A DNA stretch of 51,807 bases from Pseudonocardia sp. (GCA_025869365.1 JAOZVV010000089.1:1-51807); one strand, 5' to 3'. Positions 1-8,434 are shown, counted from the stretch's first letter. A program made the numbers and translations. Notes: generated by a model from the sequence alone, not told the origin.

Positions 1-360
1 ACCAGCGTCGCGATCATCATGATCTACATCGCGTACCTGCTGGTCACGGTGCCCATGCTGGTCAAGCGGTTCAAGGGTGAGTGGCCCGGACCCGACGCGC
101 GCAAGGGCGGCTACTTCTCCCTCGGCAAGCTCGGCCTGCCGATCAACCTGCTCGCCGTCGCGTGGGGCGCGGCGATGGCGATCAACCTGGCCTGGCCGCG
201 GGCGGACGTCTACGGCGAGGGCGTGATGAGCTGGATCGCCTTCATCTTCATCGGCGCCGTCATGGCTGCGGGCCTGGCCTGGTTCCACCTGCGCGGCCGG
301 CACAAGCTCGGCACCCTGCCCGAACACCTCGCGAAGCAGATGGAGGAGGGTGCGCTGTGA
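1..360 (+). CDS. Amino-acid permease (APC superfamily), C-terminal end only
   Basis: The gene enters from before the window, and reading frame 1 is open from base 1 to the TGA at 358-360. The visible 119 residues are the end of a polytopic permease. They hold a membrane segment (IYIAYLLVTVPML), a short basic cytoplasmic loop (KRFKGEWPG), two more hydrophobic segments around LGLPINLLAVAWGAAMAINLA and SWIAFIFIGAVMAAGLAWF, and a charged cytoplasmic tail. This ending is typical of APC-type amino acid or amine permeases of the GABA/choline-like group; the substrate cannot be read from this fragment. The stop overlaps the GTG start of the following GMC oxidoreductase by four bases (GTGA), so the two are probably translationally coupled and may import and oxidise the same amine or alcohol (inference). 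Confidence 0.75.
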   Translation, partial: TSVAIIMIYIAYLLVTVPMLVKRFKGEWPGPDARKGGYFSLGKLGLPINLLAVAWGAAMAINLAWPRADVYGEGVMSWIAFIFIGAVMAAGLAWFHLRGRHKLGTLPEHLAKQMEEGAL

Positions 361-1913
361 GCCCGGCGGACTTCGACTACGTGATCGTCGGCGGCGGATC
401 CGCGGGCTGCGCGCTCGCCGCCCGGCTCTCCGAGGACCCCTCGACGAGGGTGTGCCTGCTCGAGGCGGGCCCGTCGGACGTCGGTGACCCGGCGATCCTG
501 CAGCTCGAGGACTGGATGGCGCTGCTGGACTCCGGCTACGACTGGGACTACCCGGTCGAGCCGCAGGAGCACGGCAACTCGTTCCTGCGCCATGCGCGGG
601 CGAGGGTGCTCGGCGGGTGCTCGTCGCACAACTCCTGTATCGCGTTCTGGACCCCGCGCGAGGACCTCGACGAGTGGGCGTCCACGGGCTGCACGGGCTG
701 GTCCGCGGACGAGTGCTGGCCGCTGATCCAGCGCCTCGAGACCAACGACGGTCCCTGGCCGGGCCACGGCCGCACCGGGCCCGTCAACCTCATGCAGATC
801 CCGCCGGACGATCCCTGCGGGGTCGCGATGCTGGAGGCCGCGGCCGCCGCGGGGCTCCCGACCGTGCGGTTCAACGAGGGCGTCACGATCACCGAGGGTG
901 CCGGGTTCTTCCAGGTCAACCGCTTTCCGGACGGGACGCGGGCGTCGTCGTCGCACGCCTACCTGCACCCGGTCATGGACTCCCGGCCGAACCTGGAGAT
1001 CCGCACCGAGTGCTGGGCGTCCCGGGTCACCTTCGAGGGCACGCGGGCGACCGGCGTCGATTACCAGCAGGGCATCGGGCCCGGCCGGCAGACCGTCACC
1101 GCCGGGCGTGAGGTGATCCTCTCGGCGGGCGCGATCGACACCCCGAAGCTGCTGATGCTCTCCGGGATCGGCCCGGCCGAGCACCTGAAGGACTTCGGCA
1201 TCGACGTCCTGGTGGACGCACCCGGCGTCGGTGCCAACCTGGACGACCACGTCGAGGGCCTGGTGATGTGGGACGCCGCGCAGCCGATGGTCACCCGCTC
1301 CACCCAGTGGTGGGAGATCGGGCTGTTCCACCGCACGCAGCCCGGCCTGGACCGGCCGGACCTGATGATGCACTACGGCTCCGTGCCGTTCGACATGAAC
1401 ACCGTGCGCTGGGGCTACCCGACCACGGACAACGGGTTCTGCCTCACCCCGAACGTCACCCGCGGCCGGTCCCGCGGCACGGTGCGGCTGCGCAGCCGGG
1501 ACTTCCGGGACCGCGCCCGCGTCGATCCGCGGTACTTCACGGATCCCGAGGGCCACGACATGGCCGTGATGACCGAGGGGGTCCGGCTCGCCCGCCGCAT
1601 CGCCGACCAGCCCGCGCTGAAGGACTGGGTGGCCCGCGAGCTGGCGCCCGGTCCGGACGCGGTCACCGACGACGAGCTGGCGGACTACATCGTCCGGACG
1701 CACAACACCGTCTACCACCCGGCGTGCACGGTGAAGATGGGCCCGGCGACGGATCCGACGGCCCCGCTGGACCCGGCGCTGCGGGTCCGTGGCGTGGAGG
1801 GGCTGCGGGTGGCGGACGCGTCGGTGCTCCCCTTCCTGCCGGCGATCAACCCGAACATCACCACGATGATGGTCGGGGAGAAGTGCTCGGACCTGCTGAA
1901 GGCGGACGCGTAG
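357..1913 (+). CDS. GMC family FAD-dependent oxidoreductase (choline dehydrogenase-like)
   Basis: This 518-residue flavoenzyme belongs to the glucose-methanol-choline family, whose members oxidise an alcohol to the aldehyde. The N-terminus carries the FAD dinucleotide fold GGGSAGC after DFDYVIVG, with the usual acidic end of the second strand (LLEAGPSD). GMC signature 2 is seen as GAIDTPKLLMLSGIGP near residue 260. The C-terminal active-site block has HPACTVKMGP (catalytic His region) and ASVLPFLPAINPNITTMM with the second conserved polar position. I chose GTG at 357 because the FAD motif begins about eight residues later and the codon overlaps the permease stop. An in-frame extension to base 81 exists but only reads through the permease in another frame. 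The substrate is unknown; the permease context suggests an amino alcohol or similar amine. Confidence 0.9.
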   Translation: MSPADFDYVIVGGGSAGCALAARLSEDPSTRVCLLEAGPSDVGDPAILQLEDWMALLDSGYDWDYPVEPQEHGNSFLRHARARVLGGCSSHNSCIAFWTPREDLDEWASTGCTGWSADECWPLIQRLETNDGPWPGHGRTGPVNLMQIPPDDPCGVAMLEAAAAAGLPTVRFNEGVTITEGAGFFQVNRFPDGTRASSSHAYLHPVMDSRPNLEIRTECWASRVTFEGTRATGVDYQQGIGPGRQTVTAGREVILSAGAIDTPKLLMLSGIGPAEHLKDFGIDVLVDAPGVGANLDDHVEGLVMWDAAQPMVTRSTQWWEIGLFHRTQPGLDRPDLMMHYGSVPFDMNTVRWGYPTTDNGFCLTPNVTRGRSRGTVRLRSRDFRDRARVDPRYFTDPEGHDMAVMTEGVRLARRIADQPALKDWVARELAPGPDAVTDDELADYIVRTHNTVYHPACTVKMGPATDPTAPLDPALRVRGVEGLRVADASVLPFLPAINPNITTMMVGEKCSDLLKADA

Positions 1914-1939
1914 GCCGCCACACGTCGAGCGCCCCACAG

Positions 1940-2046
1940 GCGCGTTGTGGAGCCACAACGCGCTCTGGGCGGCGCGGGAAGCGCGTTGTGGAGCCATGAC
2001 GCGCTCTGGGTGGCGCGGGAAGCGCGTTGTGGCTCCATGACGCAGG
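1940..2046. repeat. 41-bp tandem repeat built on a GCGCGTTGTGG palindrome (about 2.6 copies)
   Basis: Two full 41-base units (1940-1980 and 1981-2021) and a partial third (2022-2046) lie between the convergent GMC and TRIC genes. Each unit begins with an 11-base arm GCGCGTTGTGG, a 2-base centre, and the opposite arm (CCACAACGCGC, or CCATGACGCGC in copy 2). In copy 3 the centre is CT instead of AG, so the core is inverted. The units can form hairpins and may act as a two-way terminator or be a member of a dispersed intergenic palindrome family (inference). Confidence 0.85.
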
Positions 2047-2057
2047 GAGGGGTGGGG

Positions 2058-2657
2058 TCAGGAGCGGGGGACGGGCGCGTTCCAGCCCCGCCACAGCGCG
2101 AGGATCCGCAGCCCCGCGACGATGACGGCGGCCCCGATCGTGACCGCCGGGTACGGCAGCCCGAGCCGCAACCCGACCACGACGAGGGTCGCCCCGATCA
2201 GCGCCGCGATCGCGTAGATCTCCCGGCGCAGGACCTGCGGGATCTCGTTGAGCAGCACGTCCCGCAGCACGCCGCCGCCGATGCCGGTGATCACCCCGAC
2301 GATCGCGGACGTGACGCCCGGGGCTCCGGTCGCCAGGCCCGTCGCCGTCGCGGTGGTGACGAACAGCGCGAGGCCCAGCGCGTCCGCCAGCTGGGTGCCG
2401 CGGCGCAGGCGGGTGACGGCCGGGTGGAACCGGAACACCACCAGCCCGATGACGACCGGCGTCACCAGGTAGGGCCACTGGCGCAGCGTCGTGGGCGGGC
2501 TGATGCCGAGCAGGACGTCCCGGATGACCCCGCCGCCCAGCGACGTCACGCAGGCCAGCACGAGGACGCCGAACACGTCCAGCCGGGCGTGGACCGCGGC
2601 GAGCGCCCCGGACACGGCGAAGACGGCGACCCCCATCAGGTCCAGGACGACAAGCAC
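2058..2657 (-). CDS. TRIC/UPF0126 family membrane protein
   Basis: This 199-residue protein is nearly all membrane segments. It shows the internal duplication typical of bacterial TRIC-type (UPF0126) channels: two glycine-rich helices, GGGVIRDVLLG near residue 45 and GGGVLRDVLLNEIP about 85 residues later, each in a repeat of three helices. Bacterial TRIC proteins are trimeric cation (K+) channels; some UPF0126 members have been linked to glycine uptake, so the cargo is open. I chose GTG at 2657 because GGAAGG sits just upstream and the protein becomes hydrophobic at once (VLVVLDLMGVAVFAVSG). The longer in-frame extension to 2726 is Arg/Gly rich and unlikely. The gene is 87 bases downstream of the patatin gene on the same strand. 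Confidence 0.85.
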   Translation of the reverse strand: MLVVLDLMGVAVFAVSGALAAVHARLDVFGVLVLACVTSLGGGVIRDVLLGISPPTTLRQWPYLVTPVVIGLVVFRFHPAVTRLRRGTQLADALGLALFVTTATATGLATGAPGVTSAIVGVITGIGGGVLRDVLLNEIPQVLRREIYAIAALIGATLVVVGLRLGLPYPAVTIGAAVIVAGLRILALWRGWNAPVPRS

Positions 2658-2744
2658 TCGCGCACCTTCCCACGCCGGCCCGCCGCCGGCGTCCCCATGC
2701 CGGCGCTCGCGGCCGGCCGCGAACAAGGACGCCGCACGCGAGCG

Positions 2745-4052
2745 CTACCGCCCCGGACCTCGGCGTCGGCCGAGCCGGATCCCGGAGATGAGCCGGCCGC
2801 TGAACTCCGCCTCGGCGACCACCTCGAAGGACTGGGCCTCCTCGTCGCGCAGCCGCATCGTCCAGGTGACGTGGTCCCCGGCGATCTGCTTGCGCGAGGA
2901 GTCGATCCGGATGCCCCGCTCCAGCAGTTCGGTGACGAAGCCGTGGATCTTCCCGGGGTCCCGCTCGCTGCTGTCCCAGGGCGGGAACGGCGACTCCGAG
3001 GTCAGCGACGCACCGGGGGCGGCCATGGCGAGCACCGCGTCCGGGTCCCCGGCGGCCCAGGCCCGCTCGAAGGCGAGCGCGCCGAGGAACCGGTCCGCCT
3101 GCTCCCGGCCCTCGTCGATCAGCCGGCGCAGGAACCTCTTGTCCCGGTTGAGCTTCGACGCCGGCCCGAGGTGACGCGAGAGCACCCGGCGCGGTAGCTC
3201 GATCACCCGCACGACCACGTGCCTGTACGCCCCGCCCGGTTCGAGGCGGCCGTCCTCCAGCAGCTGGTCGACCGTCTCGATGAAGCCCAGCTCCTGGTAG
3301 AGCGAGAGGTTGCCGGCGAGCTCGTTGCGCCGGTCCGCGATCTCCAGCAGCGTCCGCGGTTCGCGCTCGGCGGTCTGCGGGTTGATCTGGATGACCCAGA
3401 GCTCGTCCGGCTCGGCGACCAGCAGGTCCCGCACCGGGGGGTTCTGCGAGAACAGGCCGTCCCAGTAGGTGCCGCCCCGGGTGCGCACCGCACGGAACAG
3501 GTTCGGGATCGCGGCCGAGGCCAGCACGCTGTCGACGGTGATCCGGTCCCGGTGGCTGGTGAAGGCGCGGAAGTTCCCGGACAGCACGTCCACCGCGCCG
3601 AGGACCAGCAGCGGGTGCACGCGCTCCCGATCCATCTCGATCGAGTCGAAGTCCACGTGCCGCGCGAGCAGGGCGCGGAACTGGTCCGCGCCGCCCAGCG
3701 CCTCGGGGATCGCATAGGGGCTGATCCCGGGCAGCAGGTCCAGGTTCTGCAGCACCCCCGCCGAGACCAGGCCCGCGTTGAGCAGCCGGTCCACGGGGGT
3801 GCGGGCGGCGTTGTCGTCCCAGAACGCCTCGAGCAGGGGCCCTGCGCCGCGGCGGTCCCCGTTCCGCAGCGCGGACCAGGCGAGCAGTGCGCAGATCGCG
3901 CCCCCGGACGTGCCGGAGAGCCCGACGACGGAGTACCGGGCGAGCTCGTCCGCGCCGAGGAGCCGGTCCAGGACGCCCGCGGTGAAGGCGGTGTGGCTGC
4001 CGCCGCCCTGGCAGGCGATGGCGACCCGCCTCTCCCGGCGTGCGTTCGTCAT
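2745..4052 (-). CDS. Patatin-like phospholipase with C-terminal NTF2-like domain
   Basis: This 435-residue protein begins with a patatin-like serine hydrolase domain (about residues 8-300). The oxyanion glycine run is QGGGSHTAF, the nucleophile elbow is GTSGG near residue 47, and the catalytic Asp of the Ser-Asp dyad is in YWDGLFSQNPPV near residue 200. The family cleaves acyl esters of phospholipids or other lipids. After a charged helical linker, the last ~115 residues (from FERAWAAGDPDAVLAMAAPGA) look like a SnoaL/NTF2-like cone fold, an uncommon addition. No signal peptide is seen, so it probably acts in the cytoplasm or on the inner membrane face. TAGACA lies 7 bases before the ATG with no ribosome binding site, so the message is probably leaderless. 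Confidence 0.88.
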   Translation of the reverse strand: MTNARRERRVAIACQGGGSHTAFTAGVLDRLLGADELARYSVVGLSGTSGGAICALLAWSALRNGDRRGAGPLLEAFWDDNAARTPVDRLLNAGLVSAGVLQNLDLLPGISPYAIPEALGGADQFRALLARHVDFDSIEMDRERVHPLLVLGAVDVLSGNFRAFTSHRDRITVDSVLASAAIPNLFRAVRTRGGTYWDGLFSQNPPVRDLLVAEPDELWVIQINPQTAEREPRTLLEIADRRNELAGNLSLYQELGFIETVDQLLEDGRLEPGGAYRHVVVRVIELPRRVLSRHLGPASKLNRDKRFLRRLIDEGREQADRFLGALAFERAWAAGDPDAVLAMAAPGASLTSESPFPPWDSSERDPGKIHGFVTELLERGIRIDSSRKQIAGDHVTWTMRLRDEEAQSFEVVAEAEFSGRLISGIRLGRRRGPGR

Positions 4053-4130
4053 TCCGCCGTGTCTACCCGGCGAACAGGGCGCGCGTGGGGCAAGGAGGCG
4101 GAGGTCGCACCGGGGCGCGGCCGCCGCCGC

Positions 4131-4880
4131 TCATCGCGTCAGCGCTGCCGGCAGGACCCGGGCGGCCTCGACGAGGCTCGGGCCGTACCAGGTGAGCAGG
4201 CGGCCGCTGACGAGGACGGCGGGGACGTCCGGGAACGCCTCCGGCCCGTCCGAGGCCGTGAACAGGTAGGGCTCGTCCGGGAGGACCACGAGGTCGTGTG
4301 CGGGCAGGTCCGCCGGGTCGATCTTCGGGTAGCGCTCCGCGTCGTCGGCCAGCACGTTGTCGACGCCGAGGCGCTCCAGGACCGCGCCGGTGAAGGTGTC
4401 CGATCCCACGGCCATCCACGGCTTGCGCCAGATCGGGACGACGGCGCGGCGCCGGGGCCCGGCGGGGGTGACCGCCGCCCACGCGTCCCGGGCCTCGCGG
4501 AGCCAGCCGGGCTCGTCGAGCCGGCACGCGGCGAGCATGCGGCCCAGGGAGCTCATCGCGCCCTCGACCGTCCGGATGTCCGTGACGTAGACGGCGAGGC
4601 CGGCCTCGCGCAGCGCGTCCAGGTCGGGGAGGCGGTTCTCCTCCTGGTTGGCCAGGACCAGGTCCGGTTCCAGGGCGAGGATCGCCGCGACGTCCGGGTT
4701 CTTGGTGCCCCGGATCCGGGGGACGTCCAGGTCCGCGGGATGGGTGCACCAGTCCGTGGCGCCGACGAGGAGCCCGGCCTGCGTCTGCGCGACCGCCTCG
4801 GTGAGCGACGGGACGAGCGAGACGATCCGCCGGACCTCGCCGGGCACCGGCACGGTGCGGCCCTCGTCGTCGGTGATCAT
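4131..4880 (-). CDS. BtuF-like helical-backbone metal/corrinoid receptor without signal peptide
   Basis: This 249-residue protein matches the class III periplasmic binding fold used for vitamin B12, heme or siderophores. The start RIVSLVPSLTEAVAQ, the segment VGATDWCTHPADLDVPRIRGTKNPDVAAILALEPDLVLANQEEN, and the second-lobe pattern with PIWRKPWMAVGSDTF are typical of BtuF-like proteins. It has no signal peptide or lipobox: the mature-type sequence starts at residue 1. No ABC permease or ATPase gene is adjacent. It may therefore be a cytoplasmic binding protein, or rely on a partner elsewhere (inference). Its ATG overlaps the LysR stop by four bases (ATGA), so the two form one operon and the LysR protein may control it. 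Confidence 0.8.
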   Translation of the reverse strand: MITDDEGRTVPVPGEVRRIVSLVPSLTEAVAQTQAGLLVGATDWCTHPADLDVPRIRGTKNPDVAAILALEPDLVLANQEENRLPDLDALREAGLAVYVTDIRTVEGAMSSLGRMLAACRLDEPGWLREARDAWAAVTPAGPRRRAVVPIWRKPWMAVGSDTFTGAVLERLGVDNVLADDAERYPKIDPADLPAHDLVVLPDEPYLFTASDGPEAFPDVPAVLVSGRLLTWYGPSLVEAARVLPAALTR

Positions 4881-5806
4881 GCCTCCACCCTATCCGCGAA
4901 CAGCCGTCCCCGACGGCTGCGGACGAAGTCCCGCAACGCCCGCGCGGGCGCGCTCGCCGCCCGGTTCCGGGCCCGGACGAGCCCGATGACCCGGCTGGTC
5001 CGGGGGCTGCGCACCGGGAGCTCGACGACGCCCGGCGGTGGTTCGCGGTGCGACACGGGGAGCAGCGCGACGCCGAGCCCCGCGCCGACGAACCCCTTCA
5101 GCGTGGCGGTGTCCCCGCCCTCGAACGCGAGCCGCGGGGTGAACCCGGCCTCCCGGCACCATGCGTCGACCGTCCCGCGCAGCCCGTATCCCGGCAGGAA
5201 CCCGATGAACGCCTCGCCCGCGGCGTCCGCGAGGGCCACACCGTCGCGCCGCCCCGCCAGCGGGTGCCCCGCGGGGACCGCGAGCCGCAGCTCCTCCTCA
5301 CCGAGTGCGTCGCAGGCGAGCGCGGCCTCGTCGGGCAGGGGTGAGGTCAGCGCCAGGTCGGCCTCGCCGGAGCGCACCCGGGCGAGCAGCACGCTGTGCC
5401 CGTCCTGGATGAGGTCGAACCGGATGCCCGGGTGCCGGGTGCGGAACTCGCTGAGCAGGTGGGGGACGACGTCGGTGCCGAGCGTCGGGAGGAACGCGAG
5501 GCTCACCCTGCCGCGCAGCCGGTCCGTGTCCCCGGCGAGGTCCCGGGCGCCGGTGGCCAGCTCGGCGAGCGAGCGCTCGGCGGCGCGCAGCAACGTCCGG
5601 CCCTCGCGGGTGAGGCGCAGCGCCCGCCCGGAGCGGACGAACAGCGGCACGCCGATCTCCCGCTCCAGCCGGGCGATGCCGCGGCTGAGCGTGGACTGGG
5701 GTACCCCGAGCTCGTCCGCCGCCCGCGTCATGTGCTCGGCCCGCCCGACGGCCGCGAACCAGCGCAACCGCGGGGCGAGGGCGGCGAGCACCAGAGACTC
5801 ATCCAT
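4877..5806 (-). CDS. LysR family transcriptional regulator
   Basis: This 309-residue protein has the standard LysR layout: an N-terminal winged helix-turn-helix (RWFAAVGRAEHMTRAADELGVPQSTLSRGIARLEREIGVPLF, residues ~12-55), a linker helix, and a periplasmic-binding-like effector domain beginning near GRVSLAFLPTLGTDVVPHLL. The start at 5806 is preferred over 5845 because the DNA-binding domain begins a few residues later. It is divergent from the MFS exporter at 5874, with a candidate inverted repeat between them, and is coupled to the BtuF-like gene downstream. Control of the exporter is likely by the usual divergent LysR arrangement; the effector is unknown. Confidence 0.92.
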   Translation of the reverse strand: MDESLVLAALAPRLRWFAAVGRAEHMTRAADELGVPQSTLSRGIARLEREIGVPLFVRSGRALRLTREGRTLLRAAERSLAELATGARDLAGDTDRLRGRVSLAFLPTLGTDVVPHLLSEFRTRHPGIRFDLIQDGHSVLLARVRSGEADLALTSPLPDEAALACDALGEEELRLAVPAGHPLAGRRDGVALADAAGEAFIGFLPGYGLRGTVDAWCREAGFTPRLAFEGGDTATLKGFVGAGLGVALLPVSHREPPPGVVELPVRSPRTSRVIGLVRARNRAASAPARALRDFVRSRRGRLFADRVEA

Positions 5807-5810
5807 TACC

Positions 5811-5834
5811 GCATCATCGCCGACGATCCGATGC
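5811..5834. promoter_or_regulatory. Candidate LysR operator
   Basis: Nested inverted repeats lie in the 67-base gap between the LysR and MFS starts. The outer arms are GCATC (5811-5815) and GATGC (5830-5834); an inner ATCG/CGAT pair sits between them. The position, just upstream of both start codons, suits a regulator that controls both genes. This is inferred from symmetry only. Confidence 0.4.
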
Positions 5835-5873
5835 ATTGGACGCACGAGAGCGCGGCTCGTACGGTCGTTGGCG

Positions 5874-7139
5874 ATGACAACGACCCCGCCCTCCCTGGCC
5901 GAGCCCGCTCCCGCTGTCGCCTCGACCGGCCACGAGCTGGGCAGCCCCGGCTACCGCCGCCTCGGCCTCGCGCTGTGGAGCGCGGGACTGGCGACGTTCG
6001 TGCTGGTCTACGCCGCGCAGGGGCTCCTGCCGACGCTGGCGGACGAGTTCGGCGTCTCATCGTCGACGTCGAGCCTGGCGCTGTCCGCGACCACCGGGAT
6101 GCTGGCGCTGGCGATCGTGCCGCTCTCCGCCGTCGCGGAGTCCTGGGGCCGGGCGCGGGTGATGACGGTCGCGCTCGCCGCGTCGGCGGTGCTGGGGCTG
6201 CTGGCGCCGTTCGCGCCCACCTTCGCCTCCCTCGTCGCGGTCCGCGGGCTGCAGGGCGTCGCGCTCGCGGCGCTCCCGGCGCTGGCGATGTCCCACGTGA
6301 CCCGCGAGGTGGACCCGCGCTGGCTCGGCGGCGCCGTCGGGATGCTGATCGCGGGCAACACCCTGGGCGGCATGTCCGGCCGGCTGATCGCGGGGCTGGT
6401 GGCGGACCTCGGGGGCTGGCGGGTCGCGATGTTCGTGATCGGCCTGGTCTCACTGGCCTGCACCGTCGCCTTCCGGCTGCTCCTGCCGCCGCCGCTGGCC
6501 GCGGACCCGCCGAAGGTCCGGCTGCGCGAGCTCGGCGGGCCGATCCTGCGCCACCTGCGGGACCCGGGCCTGCTCTGCCTGTTCGGCATCGGGTTCCTGC
6601 TGATGGCGGCGTTCGTGACCGTCTACAACTACCTGGGCTTCCGGCTGCTGCGCGAGCCGTTCGCGCTGGCCCCGGCGCTCGTCGGGCTGATCTTCCTCGG
6701 CTATCTGGCCGGCACCTGGGCCTCGACGACGGCTGGCCGCCTCGGGGACCGCTACGGCCGCCGGACGGTGCTCTGGATCGGCGAGGCCGTCGCGCTGGCG
6801 GGGGCGTGGCTGATGCTGCCGGACTGGCTGCCCACCGTGCTCGCCGGGCTCGTGCTGGTGACCGTCGGGTTCTTCGCCGGGCATTCGGTGGCCAGCAGCT
6901 TCGTGGGGCGGCGGTCGTCGATGCTGCCCGGCGGGTCGCCGGGCCTCGCGTCGTCGCTGTACCTGTTCGGGTACTACGCGGGGAGCAGCATCGGCGGTTC
7001 GCTCGGCGGCGTCGCCTACGACCACGCGGGCTGGTCCGGGCTCGTCGGCTACGTCAGTGCGCTGCTGCTCGGCGCGCTCGCCCTGGCGCTGGTGCTCCGC
7101 CGGATCCCGACGCCGGCTCAGGCCGCGTCGTCCCGGTAG
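5874..7139 (+). CDS. MFS transporter (drug:H+ antiporter-like, 12 helices)
   Basis: This 421-residue integral membrane protein has about twelve predicted helices. MFS motif A-like sequences appear after helix 2 (PLSAVAESWGRARVMT) and in the second half (GRLGDRYGRRTVLWIG), and GMLIAGNTLGGMSGRLIAG matches the motif C region of exporters. It resembles the YnfM/AraJ-like efflux group, so a sugar, arabinose-like or drug efflux role is possible; the substrate is not readable. ATG at 5874 follows TACGGT by 8 bases without a ribosome binding site. The gene is transcribed away from the LysR gene. Its 3' end overlaps the convergent NADH dehydrogenase gene by 22 bases, so the two stops lie inside each other's coding sequence. 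Confidence 0.9.
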   Translation: MTTTPPSLAEPAPAVASTGHELGSPGYRRLGLALWSAGLATFVLVYAAQGLLPTLADEFGVSSSTSSLALSATTGMLALAIVPLSAVAESWGRARVMTVALAASAVLGLLAPFAPTFASLVAVRGLQGVALAALPALAMSHVTREVDPRWLGGAVGMLIAGNTLGGMSGRLIAGLVADLGGWRVAMFVIGLVSLACTVAFRLLLPPPLAADPPKVRLRELGGPILRHLRDPGLLCLFGIGFLLMAAFVTVYNYLGFRLLREPFALAPALVGLIFLGYLAGTWASTTAGRLGDRYGRRTVLWIGEAVALAGAWLMLPDWLPTVLAGLVLVTVGFFAGHSVASSFVGRRSSMLPGGSPGLASSLYLFGYYAGSSIGGSLGGVAYDHAGWSGLVGYVSALLLGALALALVLRRIPTPAQAASSR

Positions 7140-8434
7140 GGCAGCACCGCGGTCGCCGGGTTGGACAGCGGATAGGCGCGCTCGGAGCGCCGGTTGAGCC
7201 CGAGGGTGAGCAGCCAGCTCGCGACGGTACCCACCCGGTTGCGGACGCCGGCCAGGAACGCGATGTGGATGACGCCCCACAGGATCCAGCCGACGAACCC
7301 GTCCAGCCGCAGCGGCCCGGCCTCGATCAGGGCGTTGCGCCGGCAGATGTAGGCGGCGCTGCCGAGGTCCCGGTAGCGGAAGGGCGTGCCGTAGCGGGTC
7401 TCGCCCGCGATCAGCCGCCGGACGTCCTCGCCCGCGTGCCGGCCGGACTGCATCGCGACCTCCGCGACGCCGGGCAGGTCGTCGAGGATCATCACGTCCC
7501 CGACCACGCGGATCTCCGGATGTCCGGCGACGGTCAGGTCCGGCCGGACGGGGATGCGCCCCTGCCGGTCCTGCGTGGCGCCCGTCTCGCGGGCGACGAC
7601 CTGCAGGAACGGCACCGCCTCGACGCCCGCGGTCCACAGCACGGTCCGGGCGTCGTAGCGTTCCTGCTTCCTGTCCGCCTTCGCGGTGGTGGTCACGCCC
7701 TCGGCGTCGACGTCCGTGACGTGCACGCCGAACACGGTCTCGACGCCGAGGCGGTCCAGCGCCCGCTGCGCGCTCCGGCTCAGGTGCTGCCCGAAGGACT
7801 TGAGCACGCGGTCCCCGCCGTCGAACAGCAGGACCCGGGTCTCCGCGGGATCGATCGCGCGGTACTCGTTCTCGATCGCGTACAGCGCGAACTCGCGGAT
7901 CTGCCCCGCCAGCTCGACGCCCGTCGGGCCCGCCCCGGCGATCGCGAACGTCAGCCACTCCCGGCGGTCCTCCGGGTCCGGCATCGTCTCGGCCATCTCG
8001 AAGGCGCTCATCACGCGCCGGCGGATGGCCAGGGCGTCGTCGATGGACTTCATCCCCGGCGCGTGCACGGCGAACTCCGGGTGCCCGAGGTAGGACTGGC
8101 GCATCCCCGCCGCGACGATCAGGTGGTCGTACGGGAGCTCGAAGGTGCTCCCGTCCGGCCGCCGCGCCGTGAGGACCCGCCGCGTGGCGTCGAGGTCGTG
8201 CGCCTCACCGAGGACGACCCGGACGTCGCGGTGGCGGCGCATCAGCGTCCGCAGCGGGCTCGTGATCTGCCCTTCGGAGAGCAACCCGGTGGCGCACTGG
8301 TAGAGCAGCGGCTGGAACACGGTCGTGGTGGTGCGGTCCAGGAGGGTCACGTCCGCGTCCGCCCTCGCGAGCCGCCGCGCGGCGTAGACCCCGGCGAACC
8401 CGCCACCGACCACGACAACCTTCGCCCGTGCCAT
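7118..8434 (-). CDS. Type II NADH dehydrogenase (NAD(P)/FAD-dependent oxidoreductase)
   Basis: This 438-residue flavoprotein carries two Rossmann motifs: VVVVGGGFAGVYAARRLA for FAD at residues 5-22 and FAIAGAGPTGVELAGQI for NADH near residue 165. It also has the late FAD-contact motif VRVVGDVM with following VAMQSGRHAGE. The C-terminal part includes hydrophobic and amphipathic segments (FVGWILWGVIHIAFLAGVRNR) typical of the membrane-anchoring end of NDH-2 enzymes, which pass electrons from NADH to quinone without pumping protons. It has the extended acidic/basic loops seen in actinobacterial Ndh. ATG at 8434 is chosen because MARAKVVVVGG begins the FAD fold; the much longer in-frame extension is a read-through of icmF DNA. 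It overlaps the MFS gene convergently. Confidence 0.9.
   Translation of the reverse strand: MARAKVVVVGGGFAGVYAARRLARADADVTLLDRTTTTVFQPLLYQCATGLLSEGQITSPLRTLMRRHRDVRVVLGEAHDLDATRRVLTARRPDGSTFELPYDHLIVAAGMRQSYLGHPEFAVHAPGMKSIDDALAIRRRVMSAFEMAETMPDPEDRREWLTFAIAGAGPTGVELAGQIREFALYAIENEYRAIDPAETRVLLFDGGDRVLKSFGQHLSRSAQRALDRLGVETVFGVHVTDVDAEGVTTTAKADRKQERYDARTVLWTAGVEAVPFLQVVARETGATQDRQGRIPVRPDLTVAGHPEIRVVGDVMILDDLPGVAEVAMQSGRHAGEDVRRLIAGETRYGTPFRYRDLGSAAYICRRNALIEAGPLRLDGFVGWILWGVIHIAFLAGVRNRVGTVASWLLTLGLNRRSERAYPLSNPATAVLPYRDDAA

Noticed and set aside
3219..7139. 1306-codon plus-strand ORF
   Set aside because: Only the part from 5874 is a protein (MFS transporter). The rest reads against patatin, BtuF-like and LysR genes on the minus strand, with low-complexity Arg/Pro/Ala composition.
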